Translations under genes and position numbers: made by a program
The notes under the pieces: generated by a model
What the model was told of the DNA's origin: nothing
Database searches by the model: none
The model's input: the letters and a program-made list of their open reading frames with translations, nothing else
NCBI RefSeq assembly: GCF_000156375.1
Contig: NZ_DS996360.1
Coordinates: forward strand, 192,820 to 226,240
DNA length: 33,421 nt
Direction: 5' to 3'
Origin: Desulfovibrio piger ATCC 29098
GTDB taxonomy: Bacteria; Desulfobacterota; Desulfovibrionia; Desulfovibrionales; Desulfovibrionaceae
In this document: positions 26,913 to 33,421 of the stretch, in pieces
Numbering within the stretch: position 1 is the stretch's first letter
How the letters are laid out: each line of letters starts with the position of its first letter

Positions 26913-27259
26913 TCCGTTGTCTCCGTGAGGCCGGTGCTCCGGCCATATCCGTACGGCGTGCACGCCTCTGTCTTGCGGCCGGGCCCCTCTGCCGGGGCTG
27001 GGCTGCGCTCTTCCTGCGCCGCTTCCTCCGCCTGTCCTTTCCTTTGTGGCATGAGGGATCGCCGGGCCGCCTCCCTGTCCGGTCCGGTGGCATCGTTCCC
27101 TCGTGCCGCTCTCCGTTGCCGCTCCGTCATCCGCCGCCGGCCTGTGACGGGCTCTCCTCATGCGGTCGGACGGCCTCCCCGCGCTTGACCAGGCGCGCCG
27201 GATATGGGAGACAGGGCTCAGACACTCATTTTTTCATTACATATATACGAGGAAAACCA
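26913..27259. other. gap between the diguanylate cyclase gene and era
   Basis: Pyrimidine-rich on the plus strand, with a short hairpin GGCCGG/CCGGCC (26929-26944) lacking a T-tract. The last 35 bases turn AT-rich (TTTTTTCATTACATATATAC), a likely promoter/leader of era, though I could not fit a clean -35/-10 pair. No gene seen. Confidence 0.45.
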
Positions 27260-28189
27260 ATGAACGGTCAGAATTACCGTTGCGGCTGGGTCGCGCTCAT
27301 GGGGCCGCCCAATGCCGGCAAATCGACGCTGCTGAACGGGCTCATGGGCCAGAAGGTGACTATCGTCACGCCCAAGCCCCAGACCACCCGCAACCAGATC
27401 GTGGGCATCCTGACGGACGATGATGCCCAGGCCATCTTCATGGACACTCCCGGCCTGTCGCAGGTGCGCGGCCGCCTGAGCAAGACCATGATCCAGGCCG
27501 TGTGGCAGAGCCTTGGCCAGGCCGACGTCATCATGCCCGTGCTGGACGCCCACCTGTACATCCGCCATCCCGAATACCTGGACCGTGACCTGGCTCCCGT
27601 GGCCGAGGCCCTGGCCAGTGACGAGCGCCCCATGGTGGTGGTGGCCAACAAGGTGGACCTGTTCGCCGACAAGAGCCGCATGCTGCCCCTGCTGACCCGT
27701 CTCAACGAGATGTGGCCCCGCGCCGAGATCTTCCCGGTGTCGGCCCTGAACAAGGACGGCCTGCCCGAGCTGGCCAAGCTCATCAAAAAACAGCTGCCCA
27801 AGGGCATCGCCCAGTTCCCCGAAGACCAGATCTCCACCGCGCCGGTGCGCTTCATGGCCGCCGAGATCGTGCGCGAGAAGCTCTTCCTGCACCTGCGTCA
27901 GGAAGTGCCCTACGGCATCGCCGTGGAAGTGGAGAACTGGGACGAAGATCCCGAACGTGAGCAGACCATCATCCACGCCGTCATCTATGTGGCCCGTCCC
28001 ATGCACAAGGGCATGGTCATCGGCCGCGGCGGCTCGGTGCTGAAGCAGGTGGGCATGGAGGCCCGTCAGGACATCCGCGAGCTCATCGGCGGCAAGGTGC
28101 ATCTGGAACTGTGGGTCAAGGTCCGCGAGAACTGGACGGAAGACACGGCCTTCCTGCGCGAGCTGGGCATGGGGGCCGAATCCCTGTAG
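27260..28189 (+). CDS. era: GTPase Era
   Basis: Essential GTPase that binds 16S rRNA near its 3' end and helps 30S assembly. The 309 residues have G1 GPPNAGKS (15-22), G2 KPQTTRN (39-45), G3 DTPG (62-65), G4 NKVD and G5 SAL, followed by a C-terminal KH domain with the [11 protein letters not shown] loop. The ATG at 27260 has GAGGA upstream. yggS begins nine bases after the stop codon. Confidence 0.96.
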   Translation: MNGQNYRCGWVALMGPPNAGKSTLLNGLMGQKVTIVTPKPQTTRNQIVGILTDDDAQAIFMDTPGLSQVRGRLSKTMIQAVWQSLGQADVIMPVLDAHLYIRHPEYLDRDLAPVAEALASDERPMVVVANKVDLFADKSRMLPLLTRLNEMWPRAEIFPVSALNKDGLPELAKLIKKQLPKGIAQFPEDQISTAPVRFMAAEIVREKLFLHLRQEVPYGIAVEVENWDEDPEREQTIIHAVIYVARPMHKGMVIGRGGSVLKQVGMEARQDIRELIGGKVHLELWVKVRENWTEDTAFLRELGMGAESL

Positions 28190-28197
28190 AGGAAAGC

Positions 28198-28923
28198 ATG
28201 ATGGATGATTCCGCCTTGCGTGAGCGCTATCATTCCGTGCTGGAGCGGCTGGGCGAGGCCATCGCCCGTGCCGGCCGCAAGCCGGAAGAGGTGCGCCTGA
28301 TCGCCGTTTCCAAACTGCATCCGGCCGAGGACGTGGCCTGTGTGGCCGCCGCCGGACAGGTGGATTTTGGCGAGAACTATGTGCAGGAGGCCCTGCAGAA
28401 ACGGCAGGATCTGGTGGCCCAGCCCCAGTGCCGTGACATCCGCTGGCACATGATCGGTCATGTGCAGAGCCGCAAGGCCGCCCAGGTGGCCGGGGCCTTT
28501 GCCCTGGTGCATACCCTGGATTCCGTCAAGCTGGCCGACGCCCTGGAAAAGCGCGCCGCCGCGCTGGGCGTGGTCCAGCCCGTGCTGTGCGAGATCAATG
28601 TGGGCGAGGAGCCCCAGAAAGCCGGCATCATGGCCGATGCCCTGCCCGAACTGGCGGAGCATGTGCTGGCGCATTGCCCCCATCTGGAGATGCAGGGGCT
28701 CATGTGCCTGCCGCCCGTCTTTGACGCGGGCGAGGCCGCACGGCCCTACTTTGCCCGTCTGTACCGTCTGCGCGAGGACATGCGGGCGCGCACCGGCCTG
28801 CCGCTGCCCCATCTTTCCATGGGCATGTCCGGCGACTTTGCCGCGGCCGTGGCCGAAGGGGCCACCCTGGTGCGCATCGGCACGGACATTTTCGGTCCCC
28901 GTCCGCCCAAGGTCCCCGCGTAA
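28198..28923 (+). CDS. yggS: YggS/PROSC-family PLP-binding protein
   Basis: 241 residues of the YggS family (PLP homeostasis protein; a single alanine-racemase-like barrel). PLP Lys39 is in IAVSKLHP; FGENYVQEA (57-65), WHMIGHVQSRK (82-92) and the phosphate-binding MGMSGDFAAAVAEGATLVRIG (about 203-223) fit. Two ATGs are adjacent (28198, 28201); GAGGA is better spaced from the second, so the first Met may be absent. Co-transcribed with era and closed by a terminator. Confidence 0.94.
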   Translation: MMDDSALRERYHSVLERLGEAIARAGRKPEEVRLIAVSKLHPAEDVACVAAAGQVDFGENYVQEALQKRQDLVAQPQCRDIRWHMIGHVQSRKAAQVAGAFALVHTLDSVKLADALEKRAAALGVVQPVLCEINVGEEPQKAGIMADALPELAEHVLAHCPHLEMQGLMCLPPVFDAGEAARPYFARLYRLREDMRARTGLPLPHLSMGMSGDFAAAVAEGATLVRIGTDIFGPRPPKVPA

Positions 28924-28945
28924 CGGACCATCACGATGATATGAG

Positions 28946-28976
28946 AGGAGCCTGTCACCGACAGGCTCCTTTTTTG
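28946..28976 (+). terminator. intrinsic terminator of era-yggS
   Basis: AGGAGCCTGTC (28946-28956) pairs perfectly with GACAGGCTCCT (28960-28970), followed by five more T residues. Confidence 0.95.
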
Positions 28977-29094
28977 TGCGTGTGGCCTGAGTGGCCAAGG
29001 TGATGCCCTGCGGCCTCGTTTCGTGAGGAGCAGGGGACAGGTCCCATGGTGTCCCCGGGCCTTTGCTCTTGCGTCTTGCCGCGCGATCGGACCC

Positions 29095-29114
29095 GCAGGG
29101 CAGGTCCGCCCTGC
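29095..29114 (-). terminator. hairpin after the HMA2-like gene, no T-tract
   Basis: GCAGGGC/GCCCTGC 7-bp stem with a six-base loop about 30 bases beyond the stop of the minus-strand gene; without a T-run its function is unsure. Confidence 0.3.
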
Positions 29115-29145
29115 CGGGGAGCGCAGCGATAGCCGGCGGGGAAGA

Positions 29146-29754
29146 TCAGGAGTGCCGGGCCTCCCATTCCAGCAGGCAGGCCCCCAGAGGCAGCGCCTGA
29201 TGGAGGAACCCTTCGCGGCTCGTCTGTGCGGGGTCATAGGTCAGCAGGGCGGAGCCGGTGACGGCGTTGAACGTGGCATCCCGGATGCCGGTCCCCTCGC
29301 ACAGCAGGCGGTGCAGGGCCTCGAACGTGCCGCTTTCCCGGAACAGGGGATGGCGCAGGCGGACACGACCGTCGCTGAAATGGTGGATGCTGCCCAGCAG
29401 GGCACGCATGGCGGCTTCCATGTCCGCACTGTCCACAGCCGTCGAAGCCGGGGAGCCTGCGGGCAAGGCCCGCACGTCGATGGTCTCCGATCCGGCATCG
29501 TGTGCTGATGCGGCGGGCAGGAAGGCGCGTACGGTCTCGCCCACGGTAGTCTGGCGCTGCAGGAGCCCGGTCAGCAGTCCATCGAGGGACGGCGGGTCCG
29601 TCTGGCGGCAGCCCTTGCCGCCTCCCATGCCTTTGCCTGCGCCACCGCCCTTGCCGCTGCCCAGCCCCTGGCTGATGGTCTGTAAAAGGCCGCTGCCGGC
29701 CAGTCCCTTGCCTGCCATGCCCAGCAGGCCCATGCCGAGTTTCGTCCAGAGCAT
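29146..29754 (-). CDS. HMA2-like protein with glycine-rich N-terminus
   Basis: 202 residues. The N-terminal 50 residues combine a short hydrophobic, GxxxG-rich segment (GMGLLGMAGKGLAGSGLL, 7-24) with a Gly/Lys run ending in a single Cys49. A linker follows, then residues about 123-200 resemble the HMA2 type of heavy-metal-associated fold: DGRVRLRHPLFRE, a TGIRDATFNAVTGSALLTYDP segment and a closing helix. The CxxC metal site of classical HMA domains is absent. Function unknown; membrane association through the glycine-zipper-like start is possible. AAAGGAG is 8 bases before the ATG. It is 73 bases downstream of the DUF134 gene and probably in its operon. Confidence 0.75.
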   Translation of the reverse strand: MLWTKLGMGLLGMAGKGLAGSGLLQTISQGLGSGKGGGAGKGMGGGKGCRQTDPPSLDGLLTGLLQRQTTVGETVRAFLPAASAHDAGSETIDVRALPAGSPASTAVDSADMEAAMRALLGSIHHFSDGRVRLRHPLFRESGTFEALHRLLCEGTGIRDATFNAVTGSALLTYDPAQTSREGFLHQALPLGACLLEWEARHS

Positions 29755-29827
29755 GTCTGTCGCTCCTTTGCGCCGCCCCTGTACGGCATCATGCCGCCTG
29801 CGCCGGTGTGCGTCGTCGGACCGGAAA

Positions 29828-30280
29828 TCAGCGTGATGTCCGGCCTCTCCTGCCATGTCCAAAGCCGTGCCCGCCACAAGGCCGGGCAGGGGAACACGGT
29901 GTCTCTGCCTGCTCCGCCGTCCCGGGCGTCCGCGTCGCCCCGTCGCACTGCTGCCCGTGTCCACCGTGATAGCCCTGATCTCCAGCATGGTCCGGGCGGC
30001 GCAGGCGCACTGGGCCGCCCTCCACGACCAGGGGCAGTCCCCGGGTCAGGGCATGGGCCACACGCCGACGGGCTTCGGCCAGCAGTCGGCAGAAGGTGGG
30101 CGGGGAGATCTCCATCTGCCGGGCGGCCTCTTCCTGCGACAGTCCTTCGGCATCTGCCAGGCGCAGGGCTTCCAACATGTCCAGGCCCAGTCTCATGGCG
30201 GGGGCGTCGCTTCCTGTTTCAGGAAGGAAACGTCGGCAACAGGGCTCGGCAGTGATGCGGCGTAGTTTTTGCGGTCGCAT
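29828..30280 (-). CDS. DUF134 (UPF0251) predicted DNA-binding protein
   Basis: 150 residues. The first 95 match DUF134: the MRPQKLRRI start, LDMLEALRLADAEGLSQEEA and the helix-turn-helix QMEISPPTFCRLLAEARRRV, ending GLPLVVEGG. The C-terminal 55 residues are Gly/His/Arg/Cys-rich (GYHGGHGQQC, CGGHGFGHGRRGR), which could bind metal or be low-complexity sequence; a second frame is open through the same stretch, so an old frameshift cannot be excluded. AAGGATG precedes the ATG. A perfect 18-bp palindrome is 13 bases upstream of the start, fitting autoregulation. The target and signal are unknown. Confidence 0.82.
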   Translation of the reverse strand: MRPQKLRRITAEPCCRRFLPETGSDAPAMRLGLDMLEALRLADAEGLSQEEAARQMEISPPTFCRLLAEARRRVAHALTRGLPLVVEGGPVRLRRPDHAGDQGYHGGHGQQCDGATRTPGTAEQAETPCSPARPCGGHGFGHGRRGRTSR

Positions 30281-30293
30281 GGGACATCCTTGA

Positions 30294-30311
30294 TTTGAAA
30301 TATATTTCAAA
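30294..30311. promoter_or_regulatory. perfect 18-bp AT palindrome, candidate DUF134 operator
   Basis: TTTGAAATATATTTCAAA is its own reverse complement, 13 bases upstream of the DUF134 start and next to its ribosome binding site, in otherwise GC-rich DNA. A bound protein would overlap any core promoter here and block transcription. Confidence 0.65.
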
Positions 30312-30373
30312 ATACCGCCGTGAGCAGGGAAGTCAAGACGCATGCGGCGGAGGGGCCTTCCCGCCGACAGGGG

Positions 30374-30409
30374 CAAAAAACAAGGGAGCTCCCGGCGGGA
30401 CCTCCCTTG
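30374..30409 (-). terminator. intrinsic terminator of rlmB
   Basis: Minus-strand AAGGGAG (30402-30408) pairs with CTCCCTT (30382-30388), with an inner TCCC/GGGA pair, followed by GTTTTTTG. It is about 90 bases beyond the rlmB stop. Confidence 0.82.
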
Positions 30410-30499
30410 CCGGCCGCGCTGTCGGCGGCCTTTCCTGTTGACGCTTGTTGGCGCCCAAGCTATTTTTCCCCCAGCATGCGGCGCAGGGGCTTGTGTTCG

Positions 30500-31285
30500 T
30501 TATCCTTGGCGGCGCATGGCGGCCAGGCCCAGCAGGATGGCGCCTGCCTGGGCCACGTTGAGCGAATCGAACTTGCGCGCCAGCGGGATGCGCAGCATCC
30601 GGCCGCAGCGTTTGGCCACACCGGGGCGCAGGCCCTTGTCTTCATTGCCCAGCACCAGCACGGCGGGCAGCTGCATGGCGTGTTCGAACGCGTCGGCGGC
30701 GTCAGGGCCGCAGCCCGCGCCGTAGATGCTGAACCCCGCCTCTTCGGCTTCGTCCAGCGCATGGGCCAGGTTGGTCACCCGGGCCACGGGCAGGCGCTCC
30801 AGGGCACCGGCAGCGGCGCGATGGGCCGCGGGGCCCAGATAGGCGCTGTTGTGGCGGGGCAGGATCACGCCCGCGCCGCCCAGGGCATACAGGGTGCGGC
30901 ACAGGGTGCCCACGTTGCCCGGATCCTGGACCTGGTCCAGGGCCACCACCAGCGGCAGGGGCGCTTCGGCCGCGGCCTGCAGCACGTCCGCCAGATCACG
31001 GAAATCCGTGGCCGTCAGGCGCGCCACAACGCCCTGATGGTTGAGCGGGGCGGCCTCGTTGCCGTTTTGCTGGGCGGCCTCGCGGCAGAGCCTGTCCAGG
31101 GCCGCCTGATCCACAAGACTGAAGCGGACGCCGCTTTGGCGGCACAGCTGCTGCACGTCCTGGGCATCCCGGGTACGCAGGCCTTTTTTGCAAAAGACGA
31201 GGTCGATGCGTTGGGGGTCGGTCCGCAAAAGTTCCAGCACAGGCTTCATGCCCGGCAGGAGCGGGGTCTCGGAAGTTTGATTCAT
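30500..31285 (-). CDS. rlmB: 23S rRNA 2'-O-ribose methyltransferase, TrmH/SpoU family (RlmB-like)
   Basis: 261 residues, RlmB length. An N-terminal substrate-binding domain (PGMKPVLELLRTDPQRIDLV, 11-30) is joined to the knotted SPOUT domain with its three motifs: LDQVQDPGNVGTLCRT (116-131), LVLGNEDKGLRP (210-221) and IPLARKFDSLNVAQAGAILL (233-252). RlmB modifies G2251 of 23S rRNA; other SpoU enzymes with the same fold are not excluded. The ATG at 31285 follows GGAGA. The gene is divergent from the MltD-like gene with 113 bases between. Confidence 0.9.
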   Translation of the reverse strand: MNQTSETPLLPGMKPVLELLRTDPQRIDLVFCKKGLRTRDAQDVQQLCRQSGVRFSLVDQAALDRLCREAAQQNGNEAAPLNHQGVVARLTATDFRDLADVLQAAAEAPLPLVVALDQVQDPGNVGTLCRTLYALGGAGVILPRHNSAYLGPAAHRAAAGALERLPVARVTNLAHALDEAEEAGFSIYGAGCGPDAADAFEHAMQLPAVLVLGNEDKGLRPGVAKRCGRMLRIPLARKFDSLNVAQAGAILLGLAAMRRQG

Positions 31286-31398
31286 GGCGTCTCCATGATT
31301 GGGGGCGTTGTTACTGGGAGGGACCGGGAAGAGGTCCCGATCCGTTTTTGTGTACGCAGCTTCCCGGCACATGGCAAGCCGGGGGCACGGGAGTAAGC

Positions 31399-33042
31399 AT
31401 GTTCTTTCCTGATTGGTCCGGCAGGGGCCGCGCACGTCTGGGGGTGCTTTGTGTTCTGGCCTTCTGTCTGTTGCTGGCGGGCGGCTGCGGCAGCAAACAG
31501 AAAAAAGGACAGCCCCTTTCCATGCCGTCCCTCATCATCCCTGGCGACGAGGGCGGCGAGCCTTTGACCCCCACGGAACTGGCCGCCTTCCAGAACACGG
31601 CCCGCATCGACCGTGACATCCACAAGGCCTCCATGCCGGACGTGGTCCTGCAATACAAGCACTTCCTGCGCAAGGGGCGCGGGACCATGAGCGTCTTTTC
31701 CCGCAATGCCGAGCCCTATCTGGGTTATGCCCGCAAGGTCTTCCGCTCGCGCGGCATGCCCGAAGAGCTGGCCTATCTGGCCCTGGTTGAGAGCGGCTAC
31801 CGTCCCGATGCGGAATCCCGTGTGGGGGCCCTGGGCGCCTGGCAGTTCATGCCCTATACCGGCATGAAGTACGGCCTGACCCAGGACTGGTGGCTGGACG
31901 AACGTCTGGACCCCTACCGCGCCACCGAAGCCGCCGCCGACTATCTCCAGAAACTGTACGGGGATTTCCGCGACTGGCCCACGGCCATCGCCGCCTACAA
32001 TGCCGGTGAGGGCAAGATGAGCCGTGCCAAGGAAGGCACGGGGGCCCGAAATTTCTATGAAGTGGTGGAGCGCAACCACAAGCTGGACGAAAAAGCCCGA
32101 CTGCGGCCCGAGACCGTGCAGTATGTGCCGCGCTTCCTGGCCATGAGCAAGATCATGCGCAACCTGCCCCAGCTGGGCTTCACGCCCGTGGATCAGGACA
32201 AGCCCGCTCCGGTGCGTCGTCTGACGGCCCGCCCCGGCACCGACCTCATGGCCCTGAGCCGTGCCTGTGGCCTGAGCTGGGAAAGCTTCCAGGGCTACAA
32301 CCTGCACCACAAGCGGACCATCTCGTCCACCGAGCGTTCCACCTTCGTCTATGTGCCGGTCCAGAACGAGGCCCAGGCCCAGGCGTTCCTGCGTTCGCCG
32401 TCGGCCTCGGCCTTTGCCAACTGGCGCCCCACCAAGGTGCAGACCTCGTCCGACTCCTTGGCCCGGATCAGCAAGCGCAGCGGCGTGCCCCTGGAACGCA
32501 TCCAGGCCGCCAACCCCGAAAAGAAGAAGATCTACGCCGGGGATACCCTGCTGTTGCCGCGCGGCGTGCCCATGTCGCCTTCGGCCGTGGCCGCGGCGGA
32601 CGGGACGCCCTCGCGGAAGGAGCGTTCGTCCGGCCGGGACAGGCAGGAACGCAGCAGGTCCGAACCTTCGGGCGGCGTCTATGTGCTGCGGCCCAACGAT
32701 ACCCTTTACGGCGTGGCCCGGCAGTTCGGCGTTTCGGTCAGCGATCTGCAGGCCTGTAACAATATCGACGACCCCAGCCAGTTGCAGGTGGGCCAGCGCC
32801 TGACCATCCCCGGCAAGGGCGGCGCCGCGGCGTCGCGTCCGTCTTCTTCCGAGCGGCAGGGCTCGCCGAAGGGCAAGGCCTCCCGTGCCTCCCGCACCAG
32901 GACCTATACCATCCAGGCCGGTGACAGCCTGTGGGGCATCGCCCGCAAGAACGATGTCTCGGTGGAGGACATCAAGCGCTGGAATGACGGGATCGATGCC
33001 CAGAACCTGCGCGTGGGCAGTACCCTGATCGTGGGGGACTAG
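31399..33042 (+). CDS. mltD: MltD-like lytic transglycosylase lipoprotein with LysM repeats
   Basis: 547 residues. A lipoprotein signal (hydrophobic 13-27, LLLAGGC with Cys30) puts it in the periplasm on a membrane. The SLT domain (about 105-250) has the catalytic Glu131 in LVESGYRPDAESRVGALGAWQFMP and the IAAYNAGEGKMSRA motif. Two clear LysM domains bind peptidoglycan (428-472 and 503-547), each with NDTL/GDSL-type starts and IPG/IVG ends; two further degenerate LysM-like modules (about 281-330 and 350-400) precede them, separated by Ser/Arg-rich linkers. GGGAG lies 5 bases before the ATG. A terminator follows. Confidence 0.94.
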   Translation: MFFPDWSGRGRARLGVLCVLAFCLLLAGGCGSKQKKGQPLSMPSLIIPGDEGGEPLTPTELAAFQNTARIDRDIHKASMPDVVLQYKHFLRKGRGTMSVFSRNAEPYLGYARKVFRSRGMPEELAYLALVESGYRPDAESRVGALGAWQFMPYTGMKYGLTQDWWLDERLDPYRATEAAADYLQKLYGDFRDWPTAIAAYNAGEGKMSRAKEGTGARNFYEVVERNHKLDEKARLRPETVQYVPRFLAMSKIMRNLPQLGFTPVDQDKPAPVRRLTARPGTDLMALSRACGLSWESFQGYNLHHKRTISSTERSTFVYVPVQNEAQAQAFLRSPSASAFANWRPTKVQTSSDSLARISKRSGVPLERIQAANPEKKKIYAGDTLLLPRGVPMSPSAVAAADGTPSRKERSSGRDRQERSRSEPSGGVYVLRPNDTLYGVARQFGVSVSDLQACNNIDDPSQLQVGQRLTIPGKGGAAASRPSSSERQGSPKGKASRASRTRTYTIQAGDSLWGIARKNDVSVEDIKRWNDGIDAQNLRVGSTLIVGD

Positions 33043-33060
33043 GACCATCAGCCATGACAG

Positions 33061-33093
33061 GCCGGGAAGGGGAGACCTTTCCCGGCTTTTTTC
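33061..33093 (+). terminator. intrinsic terminator of the MltD-like gene
   Basis: GCCGGGAA (33061-33068) pairs with TTCCCGGC (33079-33086), with further AAGG/CCTT pairing inside, then six T residues. Confidence 0.88.
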
Positions 33094-33371
33094 ATGCTTG
33101 GGGAGAGCTACCGGATATGGGGCCGTGGGGATGCTCGCTGTCTGGGGAAAGGGGGCGGTCCCGGAGGGCGCACTGCCATGGGCTGGGAGAGAGGGGGATG
33201 CGGGCCAGTCAGGGCTGCAGTGCCAACACTTTGCCGTCGTCTGGATCGCCTGGAGTCTGTGGCTGGAGACATTACCGGACTATCCACACCGGCGTGCATG
33301 TAGCCTTTGGGACGTGGGACAGCATGTCGCCTAAAAAAATACGAACATTTTTTTGTGTTTTTCCGGTGTGT

Positions 33372-33385
33372 TGATTGAACAATCA
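33372..33385. promoter_or_regulatory. inverted repeat TGATTG-AA-CAATCA at right edge
   Basis: A perfect 6-2-6 inverted repeat within TTGATTGAACAATCAGTCA, in an AT-rich stretch (33335-33415) typical of a promoter. The pattern is like TetR-family operators. The gene it controls would be beyond the window. The rest of 33094-33335 contains no recognisable gene. Confidence 0.45.
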
Positions 33386-33421
33386 GTCAGCAGGGGGCAA
33401 AACCATAAATTTTTTTGCGGG

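Noticed and set aside
26909..27130. 73-codon minus-strand frame between the cyclase gene and era
   Set aside because: No ribosome binding site, low-complexity Arg/Ala/Glu composition and no known relatives.
25239..27161. 640-codon open frame antisense to the diguanylate cyclase
   Set aside because: Low-complexity Gln/Gly/Arg-rich translation without motifs; the GGDEF protein on the plus strand is clear.
31282..33048. 588-codon open frame on the minus strand, antisense to the MltD-like gene
   Set aside because: Mirror frame of a biased gene with no recognisable domain; the plus-strand product has lipobox, SLT and LysM motifs.

Overview
The window looks like core chromosome of a GC-rich, strictly anaerobic sulfate reducer of the Desulfovibrio type; the D. 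piger lineage would fit the base composition, but that is inference. The evidence is a periplasmic tetraheme cytochrome c3, a siroheme decarboxylase subunit beside hemL (alternative heme route), a CbiG-type anaerobic cobalamin gene, futalosine-pathway menaquinone genes and Desulfovibrio-like housekeeping proteins. No rRNA, tRNA, CRISPR array, insertion sequence or prophage was seen.

Layout. 213-1286: leuB (+). 1726-3376: an EamA exporter and RlpA (both -), followed upstream by an AT-rich regulatory island (about 3480-3720). 4006-10094: a compact minus-strand run read as tviB-like UDP-sugar dehydrogenase > mqnB > polyprenyl diphosphate synthase > purL, closed by a strong terminator; a DUF2065 membrane protein diverges from its head. 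10469-12562: menaquinone methyltransferase overlapped by a 57-aa protein, then a repeat-built coiled-coil protein. 12703-15182: cytochrome c3, a NeuD/PglD-like acyltransferase homologue lacking the expected catalytic pair, and cbiG. 15183-15892: a gene-poor stretch with two large GC-rich palindromes. 15893-18296: hemL, an AhbA/AhbB-type siroheme decarboxylase subunit and a SLOG-like protein. 18516-22532: a small RRM protein, replicative helicase dnaB and the rpsF-rpsR-rplI ribosomal operon (all -). 22753-25178: alr (-) and tgt (+), divergent. 25293-28923: a PAS-GGDEF diguanylate cyclase, era and yggS (+). 29146-31285: an HMA2-like protein and a DUF134 regulator (-) behind a perfect 18-bp palindrome, then rlmB (-). 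31399-33042: an MltD-like lipoprotein with LysM repeats (+). The last 60 bases carry an operator-like inverted repeat facing the right edge.

How the genes fit together. mqnB, the polyprenyl synthase and the UbiE-type methyltransferase supply head group processing, side chain and final methylation of menaquinone. hemL makes 5-aminolevulinate and the Ahb subunit acts at the siroheme branch, feeding heme to cytochrome c3, while cbiG draws on the same tetrapyrrole precursor for cobalamin. alr, RlpA and MltD act on the cell wall. rpsF/rpsR/rplI, tgt, era and rlmB serve translation.

The most interesting items are a family of intergenic palindromes (about 1645-1718, 15229-15307, 15791-15863, perhaps 1-24), the DUF134/HMA2 pair with its perfect AT palindrome, the acyltransferase homologue with Ala-Ala in place of His-Asp, an internally duplicated coiled-coil protein, a purL with two PurS-like modules, and the AT-rich repeat island upstream of rlpA. 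I see no clear large undescribed system; the DUF134/HMA2 module is the best candidate for an uncharacterised small regulatory system.
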